Below are positions 1 to 5,048 of a stretch of 5,048 bases of DNA, one piece after another. Made by a program: the position numbers and the translations under genes. This DNA is from an uncultured Brevundimonas sp. (GTDB lineage: Bacteria; Pseudomonadota; Alphaproteobacteria; Caulobacterales; Caulobacteraceae), in contig CAMLNY010000147.1 of assembly GCA_946481405.1 (NCBI GenBank), positions 1-5,048 on the forward strand. The letters are read 5' to 3'. Each line of letters begins with the position of its first letter. The stretch's first letter is position 1. The notes under the pieces are model-generated. The model did not search any database. It saw nothing but the letters and a program-made list of their open reading frames with translations, and was not told the origin of the DNA.

Positions 1-537
1 GTAGTTGTTGGGCAGGTTGATCAGGGTCAGCTCGGGCTCGCGCACGAACGCCCGCCAGTCCAGACGCTCACGCAGCCGCGCCAGCGTCTCCGGACTGACC
101 GCCTCGTCCAGCAGGCCGGCCGTCTTCAGCTCGTGCAGGGCCGAGATGAAATAATAGATGCCCCAGCTGTCGTTGGCGTCCTCCAGCGTCAGCTCGGACA
201 GGCGACGGAAAGCGGCCAGCCTTTCGGCGAAATCAGGGTCGTCGCGATCAGTTGCGACCAGCAGATGCGACATGCCGATGGCGATCTTGCCGGGCAGGAA
301 CTTGTCCTGGGCCTCGAACACCTCGACCCCGTCCAGACGATAGTCGCGGCCCTCGGCGACCAGGGCTTCCAGCAGGGTCTCGATCTGGGGCCGGACCCGA
401 TCCTCGACCGTCCGGTTCATCGGCGGCGGGTCGCGGTAGAGCACGCCCCGTTCCTGCGCCGCCGCCCCGACCGGAACCGCCGCAGCGCCGAGCGCGAGCG
501 CGGCCCAGAGGCCGGCGGAGGTGGAAACACGACGCAT
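1..537 (-). CDS. Exported protein of unknown function (N-terminal part, cut by window edge)
   Basis: The first 179 codons are open to the left edge of the window with no stop. The start is ATG at 537-535. It is the only usable start, because an in-frame stop lies upstream at 600-598 with no GTG or TTG between. Residues 1-27 look like a Sec signal peptide: basic MRR, a Leu/Ala-rich core, and an AAA/Q cleavage site after residue 27. The RR is only weakly Tat-like. The mature part looks wholly alpha-helical and rich in Leu, Glu and Arg. Notable stretches are SWGIYYFISALHELK and, at the edge, LTLINLPNNY. I do not recognise the family. Several helix pairs would suit an alpha/alpha-toroid carbohydrate-active enzyme, but that is speculation. 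There is no clear Shine-Dalgarno sequence before the ATG. The gene lies 113 bases downstream of the GH105 gene on the same strand, which suggests a role in the same sugar pathway. Confidence 0.85.
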   Translation of the reverse strand, partial: MRRVSTSAGLWAALALGAAAVPVGAAAQERGVLYRDPPPMNRTVEDRVRPQIETLLEALVAEGRDYRLDGVEVFEAQDKFLPGKIAIGMSHLLVATDRDDPDFAERLAAFRRLSELTLEDANDSWGIYYFISALHELKTAGLLDEAVSPETLARLRERLDWRAFVREPELTLINLPNNY

Positions 538-549
538 GTAAAACTCGCG

Positions 550-583
550 AAAGAAAAGGGGGACGGCCGGCGGGCCGCCCCCC
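550..583 (-). terminator. Intrinsic terminator-like hairpin in the leader of the left gene
   Basis: Positions 558-568 and 573-583 form an 11-bp GC-rich stem with one A/C mismatch and a 4-base loop. Read on the minus strand, the hairpin is followed directly by TTTTCTTT (557-550), the layout of a Rho-independent terminator. It could end transcripts of the GH105 gene, whose stop is at 651. It lies only about 13 bases before the ATG of the next minus-strand gene, so any transcript of that gene starting upstream must also pass it. It may therefore work as an attenuator rather than a plain terminator. On the plus strand no T-tract follows. Confidence 0.6.
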
Positions 584-615
584 GAGAGGCGTCTGCCTTA
601 GGAGAGCAGACCCGC

Positions 616-644
616 ACGGTATGTTGGCCTGACCGGACCGTCAA
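616..644 (-). promoter_or_regulatory. Possible housekeeping-type promoter for the left exported-protein gene
   Basis: On the minus strand TTGACGG (644-638) matches the -35 consensus known for the Caulobacter vegetative sigma factor (TTGACGS). After a 17-base spacer comes TACCGT (621-616), a weak -10. Transcription would begin near 610, about 70 bases before the ATG at 537. The spacer contains the operator-like motif at 624-636, and a second copy abuts the upstream side of the -35. The -35 is convincing; the -10 is poor, so the call is moderate. Confidence 0.42.
624..636. promoter_or_regulatory. Operator-like motif copy 1
   Basis: TTGGCCTGACCGG matches the palindromic copy at 1840-1852 (TTGGCCAGACCAA) at 10 of 13 positions. 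It is identical over the first 11 bases except for the central base. It lies between the proposed -35 and -10 of the minus-strand promoter, where a bound repressor would block RNA polymerase. That it is an operator is an inference from its position and recurrence. Confidence 0.4.
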
Positions 645-657
645 CTGGCCTTACCAA
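645..657. promoter_or_regulatory. Operator-like motif copy 2
   Basis: CTGGCCTTACCAA matches TTGGCCAGACCAA at 10 of 13 positions and keeps both TGG and CCAA ends. It overlaps the stop codon of the GH105 gene (653-651) and touches the proposed -35 box at 644. Its centre is 21 bases, about two helical turns, from the centre of copy 1, so two bound dimers would face the same side of the DNA. The function is inferred. Confidence 0.35.
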
Positions 658-1805
658 TCGGTACGCTGCGACATTTGTGACGCCGCCATCAGGAGAGCTC
701 CCACGCCGTAGAGCTGGGTATCGGTGGCCACCACACGGTCAGGCGCATAGCCGACCTGCTGCACCCAGCCGAGACGACCATCAGGCTGGATCGCGCGCTC
801 CAGGGCGGCCCAGCCCTTGGCGATGGTCGGTCCATAGGTCGCCTGATCCAGCACCCCGTGGTTCACGCCCCAAGCCATTCCATAGACGAAGAAGGCCGTG
901 CCGCTGGTCTCGGGCGGACCGCCGGCGTCGAGAAGGGAGACGGGCCAGTAGCCCTCGGCGCCCTGGAGGCCCCGGATGCGCTCGGACATCTGACGGAACA
1001 GTTCGACATAGCGCGGGCGCGACGGATCGTCGGCCGGCAGGGCCTCCAGGATCCGGGCCAGGCCCGCGTAGGACCAGCCATTGCCCCGGCTCCAGAAGAC
1101 CTTGTTGCCGGAGGCTCCCGGGCGGCCGATGAAGCGGCTGTCACGATAGAAAAGGTGATCCTCGGTGTCATAGAGCTGGGCGACGGCGGCCTGCAGTTCG
1201 CGGTCGGCGTGACGCCAGTAGGTCGGATCGCCCGTCGCCTTCGACACGGCGGCCCAGACCGGCGGGGCCATGAATATGGCGTCGGACCAGCACCAGCGGA
1301 CCTGACAGGCGCGCTCACCGCGCTCTTCGCCGAAGATCAGGGGGACGTCGCTGGGCGCGGCGGCGACAGCATCGAACCGGGCCCGGGTCGGAGCGAGACG
1401 ACGCGCGCGTTCCTCACCCTCCGCCCGGGCGGCGGCCCAGACCCAGGCATGGCCGATGGCGTCGTCGTCGGCATGCCTCGGCCGATCGCCATAGCTCCAG
1501 CCGTTGGCCTGACCATGGGCGATCACCGCCTCGGCATAGCGGGAGTCGCCGGTCGCATCGGCGAAGTCGCCCAAGCCCGCCCAGAAGGTGGCCTGGATCC
1601 AGTCGGTCGGATCCTCGGTGTGATCCTGGAAGGTCGAAACATAGTCGAACCGATCCATGTGGTTCAGCTGCCAATCCGCTACCCGGCGGGCCTGCTGCAC
1701 CACGGCCGGGTCCGGGTCGGGCGCCGTATGGGCGCATCCGGCGATCGTAAGGGCGACCGCCGCCTGAATGGCGACGAGGGTCTGCTTCAGTCCGAACATC
1801 TTCAT
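651..1805 (-). CDS. GH88/GH105-family unsaturated glycuronyl hydrolase, lipoprotein
   Basis: This is a complete protein of 384 residues. Residues 1-24 form a lipoprotein signal peptide with lipobox IAGC and acylated Cys24, so it should be membrane-anchored facing the periplasm or surface. The rest fits the alpha/alpha-barrel GH88/GH105 family. Recognisable segments are DDDAIGHAW (113-121), WCWSDAIFMAPP (171-182, with Asp175 the likely catalytic acid), KVFWSRGNGW (235-244), the ETSGT stretch (299-303) and GWVQQVG (346-352). Such enzymes hydrate the 4,5-unsaturated uronic acid at the end of lyase products, classically unsaturated galacturonyl-rhamnose. Some GH105 members act on ulvan or other uronides, so the exact substrate is open. 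From memory, relatives often read WCDALFM, so the WCWSD form here may be a small variation. The start is ambiguous: GGGAG (1810-1806) abuts Met1 but is ideally spaced 6 bases from Met3 (1799), while AGGGG (1819-1815) suits Met1. The gene is divergent from the TonB-dependent receptor. Confidence 0.9.
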   Translation of the reverse strand: MKMFGLKQTLVAIQAAVALTIAGCAHTAPDPDPAVVQQARRVADWQLNHMDRFDYVSTFQDHTEDPTDWIQATFWAGLGDFADATGDSRYAEAVIAHGQANGWSYGDRPRHADDDAIGHAWVWAAARAEGEERARRLAPTRARFDAVAAAPSDVPLIFGEERGERACQVRWCWSDAIFMAPPVWAAVSKATGDPTYWRHADRELQAAVAQLYDTEDHLFYRDSRFIGRPGASGNKVFWSRGNGWSYAGLARILEALPADDPSRPRYVELFRQMSERIRGLQGAEGYWPVSLLDAGGPPETSGTAFFVYGMAWGVNHGVLDQATYGPTIAKGWAALERAIQPDGRLGWVQQVGYAPDRVVATDTQLYGVGALLMAASQMSQRTDW

Positions 1806-1839
1806 CTCCCGGAGCCCCTCGCGGTTGATCCGCGATATT

Positions 1840-1852
1840 TTGGCCAGACCAA
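1840..1852. promoter_or_regulatory. Operator-like palindrome, best copy (copy 3)
   Basis: TTGGCCAGACCAA is an inverted repeat (TTGG...CCAA) with one non-matching pair around the central base. Its shape, TGG-N5-CCA, resembles operators of FadR-subfamily GntR repressors (TGGTNNNACCA). It lies in the divergent region between the GH105 gene and the receptor gene. It is directly upstream of the proposed -35 of the receptor promoter and beside an AT-rich minus-strand AATATC (1839-1834) that could be a -10 for the GH105 gene. It could therefore serve both genes. No regulator gene is visible in the window. Confidence 0.45.
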
Positions 1853-1854
1853 TA

Positions 1855-1884
1855 TTGCCACCGGTGTCATTTTTGGTCTAGCCT
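1855..1884 (+). promoter_or_regulatory. Possible promoter of the TonB-dependent receptor gene
   Basis: TTGCCA (1855-1860) differs from TTGACA at one base. After 18 bases comes TAGCCT (1879-1884), a weak -10; with 17 bases it is CTAGCC. This would give a 5' leader of roughly 50 bases before the ATG at 1944. The proposed -10 lies inside operator-like copy 4. No sharper promoter was seen in the 138-base gap. Confidence 0.28.
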
Positions 1885-1885
1885 G
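1873..1885. promoter_or_regulatory. Operator-like motif copy 4
   Basis: On the plus strand this reads TTGGTCTAGCCTG. On the minus strand, CAGGCTAGACCAA matches copy 3 at 10 of 13 positions. The first 11 plus-strand bases differ from the reverse complement of copy 3 at one base only. Its centre lies 33 bases, about three helical turns, from that of copy 3, and it overlaps the proposed receptor -10. Repression by dimers on one DNA face is inferred. Confidence 0.4.
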
Positions 1886-1892
1886 TTTGCAA

Positions 1893-1906
1893 GGTCGCCC
1901 GACCAA
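1893..1906. promoter_or_regulatory. Operator-like motif copy 5 / short inverted repeat
   Basis: GGTCG-CC-CGACC (1893-1904) is a perfect inverted repeat followed by AA. The last 13 bases match copy 3 at 10 of 13 positions and end in the same GACCAA. It would lie in the 5' leader of the receptor transcript, so it may be a further operator or a small RNA hairpin; the 2-base loop makes the hairpin less likely. Confidence 0.28.
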
Positions 1907-1930
1907 CGGGTGCGCGACGAAACGTCCTAG

Positions 1931-1935
1931 AGGGG
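1931..1935 (+). promoter_or_regulatory. Ribosome binding site of the receptor gene
   Basis: AGGGG ends 8 bases before ATG 1944. It decides the start: the reading frame is open far upstream (to 858), but only this ATG has both a good Shine-Dalgarno sequence and an immediate signal peptide. Confidence 0.7.
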
Positions 1936-1943
1936 AAACCACC

Positions 1944-4838
1944 ATGACCACTGTAACGCTCCGCGCGGGCCGCGTCCTGCTTCTGTCGTCTGTCGCCGCG
2001 ATGGCGATGACGACGGCGGCTTTGGCCCAGACGGCCCCCGATGCGCAACCCGCGCCGCAGGAGGAAGAGTCCTCGGTCGAGGAGGTCGTCGTCACCGGCA
2101 TTCGTGCCACCCAGCGCAACTCCATCGCCGTAAAGCGCGAGACGGCCACTATCGTCGACGCCATCGTCAACGACGAGATCGGCTCCCTGCCCGACAACTC
2201 GGTCGGCGACACCCTGGAGCGGATCACGGGCGTCACGGCGGACCGGTTCAAGGGCAACGCCAACGAACTGTCGGTGCGGGGTCTCGGCCCCACCCTTTCC
2301 TTCTCGACCTTCAACGGCCGCGAGGTCTCGACCGCCGGTCCCGACCGCTCCGTCGCCTTCCAGCAGTTCCCGTCCGAGCTTGTGAACGGCGTGCTGGTCT
2401 ACAAGTCGCAACAGGCGGACTTCGTGGACGGCGGCATCGCCGGGGTCATCGACCTGCGATCCATCCGCCCGCTGGAAGCCACCCCGCGCCTGCAGGCCGA
2501 ATACCGCGCCGTCTATCAGCCCAAGGATGACGCCATCCTGGGTCGCAGCGGCATGGGCTATCGCGCCAACGTCTCCTGGACCAACCGCTGGCTGGATACG
2601 GCCATCGGCGATCTGGGCCTGAGCATCGGCTACCAGCATCAGGACCAGGCGGTGCCTGAGGACTACTACACCACCAACTCCGCCTTCATCCCGTGCAACA
2701 CCTCGGCCAACAATCCGAACGTAATCTCGGGCACGGCGGCCCAGCAGACGGCGGCGGGAACCAGTTTCAACTGCGCCCTTCGCCCGACGCTCAGCGCCGC
2801 CAACCAGGCCGGAACGACGGCCGGACCGCTCTACTTCGCCACCACCTCGCGCACCTTCCGCCAGATCTCGACCAGCGAGGAACGCGACGGTCTTCTGGGC
2901 GCCCTGCAATGGCGTCCCACTGACCGTCTGGATTTCACCCTGGACGGCCAGTACTCGAACCGCTCCAGCCTGGAGAACCGCAACCAGCTGGCCATCACCG
3001 AGGCCGCGCGCGGCCTTCGTCCGCTGATCATCGGCGGTCAGGGCAACGACTACTCGGACGGCGCCCTGATCAGCTACACGGGCAACTCCAACCTGGAGAT
3101 CCAGCTCGAGGATCGCCTGCGGGAAGAGGAATATATCGGCGGCGGCCTGTTCGGCCGCTGGAACGGCGATCGCCTGCGCGTCACCGGCGACCTGTCCTAC
3201 TCCCAGTCGCACCGCACAGAGCTCCAGAAGGCCACCAACATGCGGTCCAACCGCCGGGCGGTCTATACGCTGGACGGGACCGACGACGTTGTGCCGATGG
3301 TCAACTTCGTCGACTTCGACGTGAACAACTCGGCCAATTTCCTCGTCACGACGCCGGCGGCCAACACCAACTATGCGCGCTATCGTCTGGTCACCGACCG
3401 GGAGGACGCGATCGCTGCGGCCCGGGTCGACGCCATTTACGACCTTGGCGACGAAGGCTTCTTCCGCTCGATCGGCTTCGGCGGCCGGGTCTCGGAGCAC
3501 ACGCGCGAGACGGACCTGAACAACAATTCGGACGTCTCCATCCCGATCGCCCGCGACGGCATGACCGCCGCCCAGATCGTGGCCCAGGCCAACGTCCAGT
3601 GCCGCGTTCCCTACGCCACGACCGATTTCATGAGCGAGTCCTCGACCAACATCCGGTCCTGGGCTCAGTTCGACAACAACTGCCTGTTCCGAGCCTATAC
3701 GGGGCGCGAGGACAATCCGCTGCTGGCCGACTCGCGCGGCCCGGAGGACATCGACGTCACCGAGACGATCACCGCCCTCTACGCCATGGCCAATTTTGCC
3801 AGCGAGTGGAACTCCATCCCCGTGAGCGGCAACTTCGGCCTACGCTATGTCTCGACCCAGGTCGAGGCCCGCGGCTTCCGCTCGGCCGTGACCGTCAGCC
3901 CGTCGGTGGCAGGGTCCGCCGCGACCATCGTGGTCGTCCCCGGCACGCTCAGCGAGATCACCGGCGAGGGCGACTATGACTACTGGCTGCCCAGCGCCAA
4001 CCTGAACTTCGACCTGAACGACCAGACCCGCCTGCGCTTCGGCGTCTCGCGCGCCATCGCACGCGTCGGGATCGAGGAGTTCAACGTCGGCATCAACCCG
4101 ATCGTCGATGCGACGGCCACCACTGTGGCCGGCGTGCTGGCCAACTCCCAGACCGGCAACCCGAACCTGAAGCCGCTCGAAAGCTGGAATTTCGACAGCT
4201 CGCTCGAATTCTATCTCAACGCGGACACCAGCTTCTCGATCGCCCCCTACTACAAGCTGATCAAGGGCGCGGCCTTCGACGCGGTGCAGCCGTTCACGAC
4301 CTCGATCATCGCCAACGGCGCCGAGGTCACCTTCAACGCCGTGGCCCCGGCCAACGACACCGAGGAGCGGACCCTGTACGGTGTTGAGCTGACCGGCAGC
4401 CACGTCTTCACCTACCTGCCGGGCCTGTGGAGCGGGCTCGGCGTCTCGGGCGGCTACAACTACGCCGAGGCGGACTTCGAGTTCCCCGATCCGTCGACGG
4501 TCGCTCCCTATGTCGACCCGGCCAACCTGCGCGGCTTGTCTCGTCACACGGCCAACGCCTCGATCTTCTGGGAAGGTCTGGGGATCCAGCTCCGCGCCGC
4601 CTACCGCTACCGCTCCGACTATTCCAAGCCGAACAGCTCGACCAACCGCAGCGTCCAGGGCGCCGGCTATCTGAACCTCTCGGCCAGCTACCGCCTGAAC
4701 GAGCACGTCCAGTTCAAGGCCCAGGCCCTGAACGTGCTCAACGAGCGCGACGTCATGTACAAGGCCGGCGAGGACTCGATCACCGAGGTCAGCGAGAGCA
4801 CGCCCCAGGTCTATATGGGCATCGTCCTTCGCTACTGA
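1944..4838 (+). CDS. TonB-dependent outer-membrane receptor (Caulobacter/Xanthomonas type)
   Basis: This is a complete receptor of 964 residues, a usual length for the TonB-Xanth-Caul group, which imports sugars and other ligands through the outer membrane using TonB energy. Residues 1-28 are a Sec signal peptide cut after ALA. EEVVVTGIR (46-54) is the TonB-box region. The plug runs roughly 58-180, with LPDNSVGDTLERITGV, SVRGLG (110-115) and GGIAGVIDLRS (163-173). A long beta-barrel follows to the C-terminal aromatic residue in GIVLRY. The late segment RGLSRHTANASIFWE followed by AAYRYRSDY is typical of this group. The only four cysteines (251, 277, 553, 580) form two close pairs in Asn/Ser-rich, probably surface loops, and may be disulfides. 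It is divergent from the GH105 lipoprotein across 138 bases with shared operator-like motifs, so uptake of pectin-derived oligosaccharides is the likely job. That ligand is inferred from context only. Confidence 0.95.
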   Translation: MTTVTLRAGRVLLLSSVAAMAMTTAALAQTAPDAQPAPQEEESSVEEVVVTGIRATQRNSIAVKRETATIVDAIVNDEIGSLPDNSVGDTLERITGVTADRFKGNANELSVRGLGPTLSFSTFNGREVSTAGPDRSVAFQQFPSELVNGVLVYKSQQADFVDGGIAGVIDLRSIRPLEATPRLQAEYRAVYQPKDDAILGRSGMGYRANVSWTNRWLDTAIGDLGLSIGYQHQDQAVPEDYYTTNSAFIPCNTSANNPNVISGTAAQQTAAGTSFNCALRPTLSAANQAGTTAGPLYFATTSRTFRQISTSEERDGLLGALQWRPTDRLDFTLDGQYSNRSSLENRNQLAITEAARGLRPLIIGGQGNDYSDGALISYTGNSNLEIQLEDRLREEEYIGGGLFGRWNGDRLRVTGDLSYSQSHRTELQKATNMRSNRRAVYTLDGTDDVVPMVNFVDFDVNNSANFLVTTPAANTNYARYRLVTDREDAIAAARVDAIYDLGDEGFFRSIGFGGRVSEHTRETDLNNNSDVSIPIARDGMTAAQIVAQANVQCRVPYATTDFMSESSTNIRSWAQFDNNCLFRAYTGREDNPLLADSRGPEDIDVTETITALYAMANFASEWNSIPVSGNFGLRYVSTQVEARGFRSAVTVSPSVAGSAATIVVVPGTLSEITGEGDYDYWLPSANLNFDLNDQTRLRFGVSRAIARVGIEEFNVGINPIVDATATTVAGVLANSQTGNPNLKPLESWNFDSSLEFYLNADTSFSIAPYYKLIKGAAFDAVQPFTTSIIANGAEVTFNAVAPANDTEERTLYGVELTGSHVFTYLPGLWSGLGVSGGYNYAEADFEFPDPSTVAPYVDPANLRGLSRHTANASIFWEGLGIQLRAAYRYRSDYSKPNSSTNRSVQGAGYLNLSASYRLNEHVQFKAQALNVLNERDVMYKAGEDSITEVSESTPQVYMGIVLRY

Positions 4839-4851
4839 TGCTTCCACGAAA

Positions 4852-4880
4852 GCCCGTGGCGGCCGACGGTCGCCGCGGGC
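4852..4880 (+). terminator. Strong hairpin after the receptor gene, probable terminator or mRNA-protecting stem
   Basis: Positions 4852-4864 pair with 4868-4880 in a 13-bp stem with two G/T wobbles and a 3-base loop (GAC), starting 13 bases after the receptor stop. It is followed by the pyrimidine-rich CCGCTTCCTTCC instead of a clean T-run, so termination may be partial or the stem may protect the 3' end. The next start codon is at 4903, so some read-through into that gene is possible. Confidence 0.5.
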
Positions 4881-4902
4881 CCGCTTCCTTCCGGAACGCC
4901 CG

Positions 4903-5048
4903 ATGATCCGCTCCTCCTTCCTGTCCCTCGCTCTGGCCGTCGCCGCGACCTCGACGCCGTGGTCGGCCATTATGCCAGTCCCTATACCCCCTGCTCGGCC
5001 TATGTTCTGCTCCACCATGTGTTCGGCGAGGCGGCGGGCGTCGAGGGC
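4903..5048 (+). CDS. Start of an exported-protein gene, apparently interrupted
   Basis: ATG 4903 lies 64 bases after the receptor stop, with a weak GGAA (4893-4896) six bases upstream. The first ~16 residues, MIRSSFLSLALAVAAT, look like the start of a Sec signal peptide, as expected for a further secreted or periplasmic enzyme in the locus. The frame stays open to the window edge, but from about codon 17 it becomes unprotein-like (Pro, Arg, Met and Cys clusters). From 4950 another frame gives a convincing protein. The true continuation of this gene is therefore probably not present, and only about 4903-4950 can be trusted. What enzyme it encoded cannot be told. Confidence 0.4.
   Translation, partial: MIRSSFLSLALAVAATSTPWSAIMPVPIPPARPMFCSTMCSARRRASR
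4950..5048 (+). pseudogene. Internal fragment of a phytoene-desaturase-like FAD oxidoreductase, no start
   Basis: Reading codons from 4950 to the window edge gives 33 residues: LDAVVGHYASPYTP, then CSAYVLLHHVFGEAAG, then VEG. This resembles the conserved middle of COG1233-type NAD(P)/FAD-dependent oxidoreductases (phytoene dehydrogenase/PYROXD2-like), where I recall SPYTPGSAYVLLHH followed by GEVNG and a G-rich segment. The usual Gly appears as Cys here. There is no start codon or FAD-binding N-terminus, and upstream codons in this frame do not look like the family. It is joined at about 4950 to the signal-peptide start in a different frame. It is either a genomic rearrangement or, more likely, a chimeric assembly end. 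The family recognition is from memory of a short stretch. Confidence 0.5.

Noticed and set aside
133..711. 192-codon open frame on the plus strand at the left end
   Set aside because: It is antisense to the exported-protein gene and crosses the promoter/terminator gap. The product is Arg/Gly-rich with no domain.
1504..1516. TTGGCCTGACCAT as a sixth operator
   Set aside because: It matches the motif at 11 of 13 positions but lies inside the GH105 coding region, where ordinary codons (His-Gly-Gln-Ala-Asn) explain it. I keep it only as a warning about chance matches.
858..1943. Upstream extension of the receptor reading frame by 362 codons
   Set aside because: It is antisense to the well-supported GH105 gene and then crosses the intergenic control region. 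The ATG at 1944 has a good ribosome site and an immediate signal peptide. The open frame reflects GC-rich codon bias.
2818..2830. GGCCGGACC core inside the receptor gene as an operator
   Set aside because: Only the GC core fits; the TT and AA flanks that mark the intergenic copies are absent, and the bases are explained by coding.
1878..3500. 540-codon open frame on the minus strand inside the receptor gene
   Set aside because: It lies antisense to a clear TonB-dependent receptor, has low-complexity Val/Gly/Ala/Arg/Asp composition and no recognisable domain. This is a typical shadow in high-GC DNA.
4844..4859. CCACG...CGTGG hairpin just after the receptor stop
   Set aside because: Its 5-bp stem competes with and is far weaker than the overlapping 13-bp stem at 4852-4880.
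3840..5018. 392-codon open frame on the minus strand over the receptor C-terminus
   Set aside because: It is antisense to the receptor barrel and crosses the hairpin and suspected junction. It has no signal, motif or ribosome site and is a compositional shadow.
1..5048. tRNA, rRNA, CRISPR array, insertion sequence or tandem repeat
   Set aside because: No repeated spacer pattern, transposase, terminal repeats or cloverleaf-like segment was seen by eye on either strand.

Overview
The base composition is GC-rich. The long receptor gene encodes an outer-membrane TonB-dependent receptor of the kind expanded in Caulobacter and Xanthomonas. Together with a TTGACGG-type -35 box, this points to an alphaproteobacterium, most likely Caulobacterales (Caulobacter/Brevundimonas-like). 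The assignment is an inference from style and family, not a database match.

Layout, left to right. (1) Positions 1-537, minus strand: the first 179 codons of an exported protein I do not recognise, cut by the left edge. (2) Positions 538-650: a dense intergenic region holding a possible minus-strand promoter, two operator-like palindromes, and a GC-rich hairpin with a T-tract just before the next start codon. (3) Positions 651-1805, minus strand: a GH88/GH105-family lipoprotein, probably an unsaturated glycuronyl (rhamnogalacturonyl) hydrolase. (4) Positions 1806-1943: a 138-base divergent control region with further copies of the same operator-like palindrome. (5) Positions 1944-4838, plus strand: a complete 964-residue TonB-dependent receptor. 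(6) Positions 4839-4902: a short gap with a strong 13-bp hairpin. (7) Positions 4903-5048: the start of another exported protein that appears to be broken near position 4950. The last ~98 bases read, in a different frame, as a piece of an unrelated FAD-dependent oxidoreductase.

Taken together, items 1-5 look like a small carbohydrate-utilisation locus for pectin-derived (or other uronic-acid-containing) oligosaccharides. The receptor would bring oligosaccharides into the periplasm. The lipoprotein hydrolase would remove the unsaturated uronic acid left by a polysaccharide lyase. The unknown exported protein is probably a third member. No lyase, transcription factor or inner-membrane transporter is visible in the window. 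The most interesting signal is a shared, imperfectly palindromic motif close to TTGGCCAGACCAA. It sits in both control regions, next to or inside plausible promoters, and suggests that one regulator, possibly GntR/FadR-like, controls all three genes. The right-hand end should be treated as a possible assembly join.
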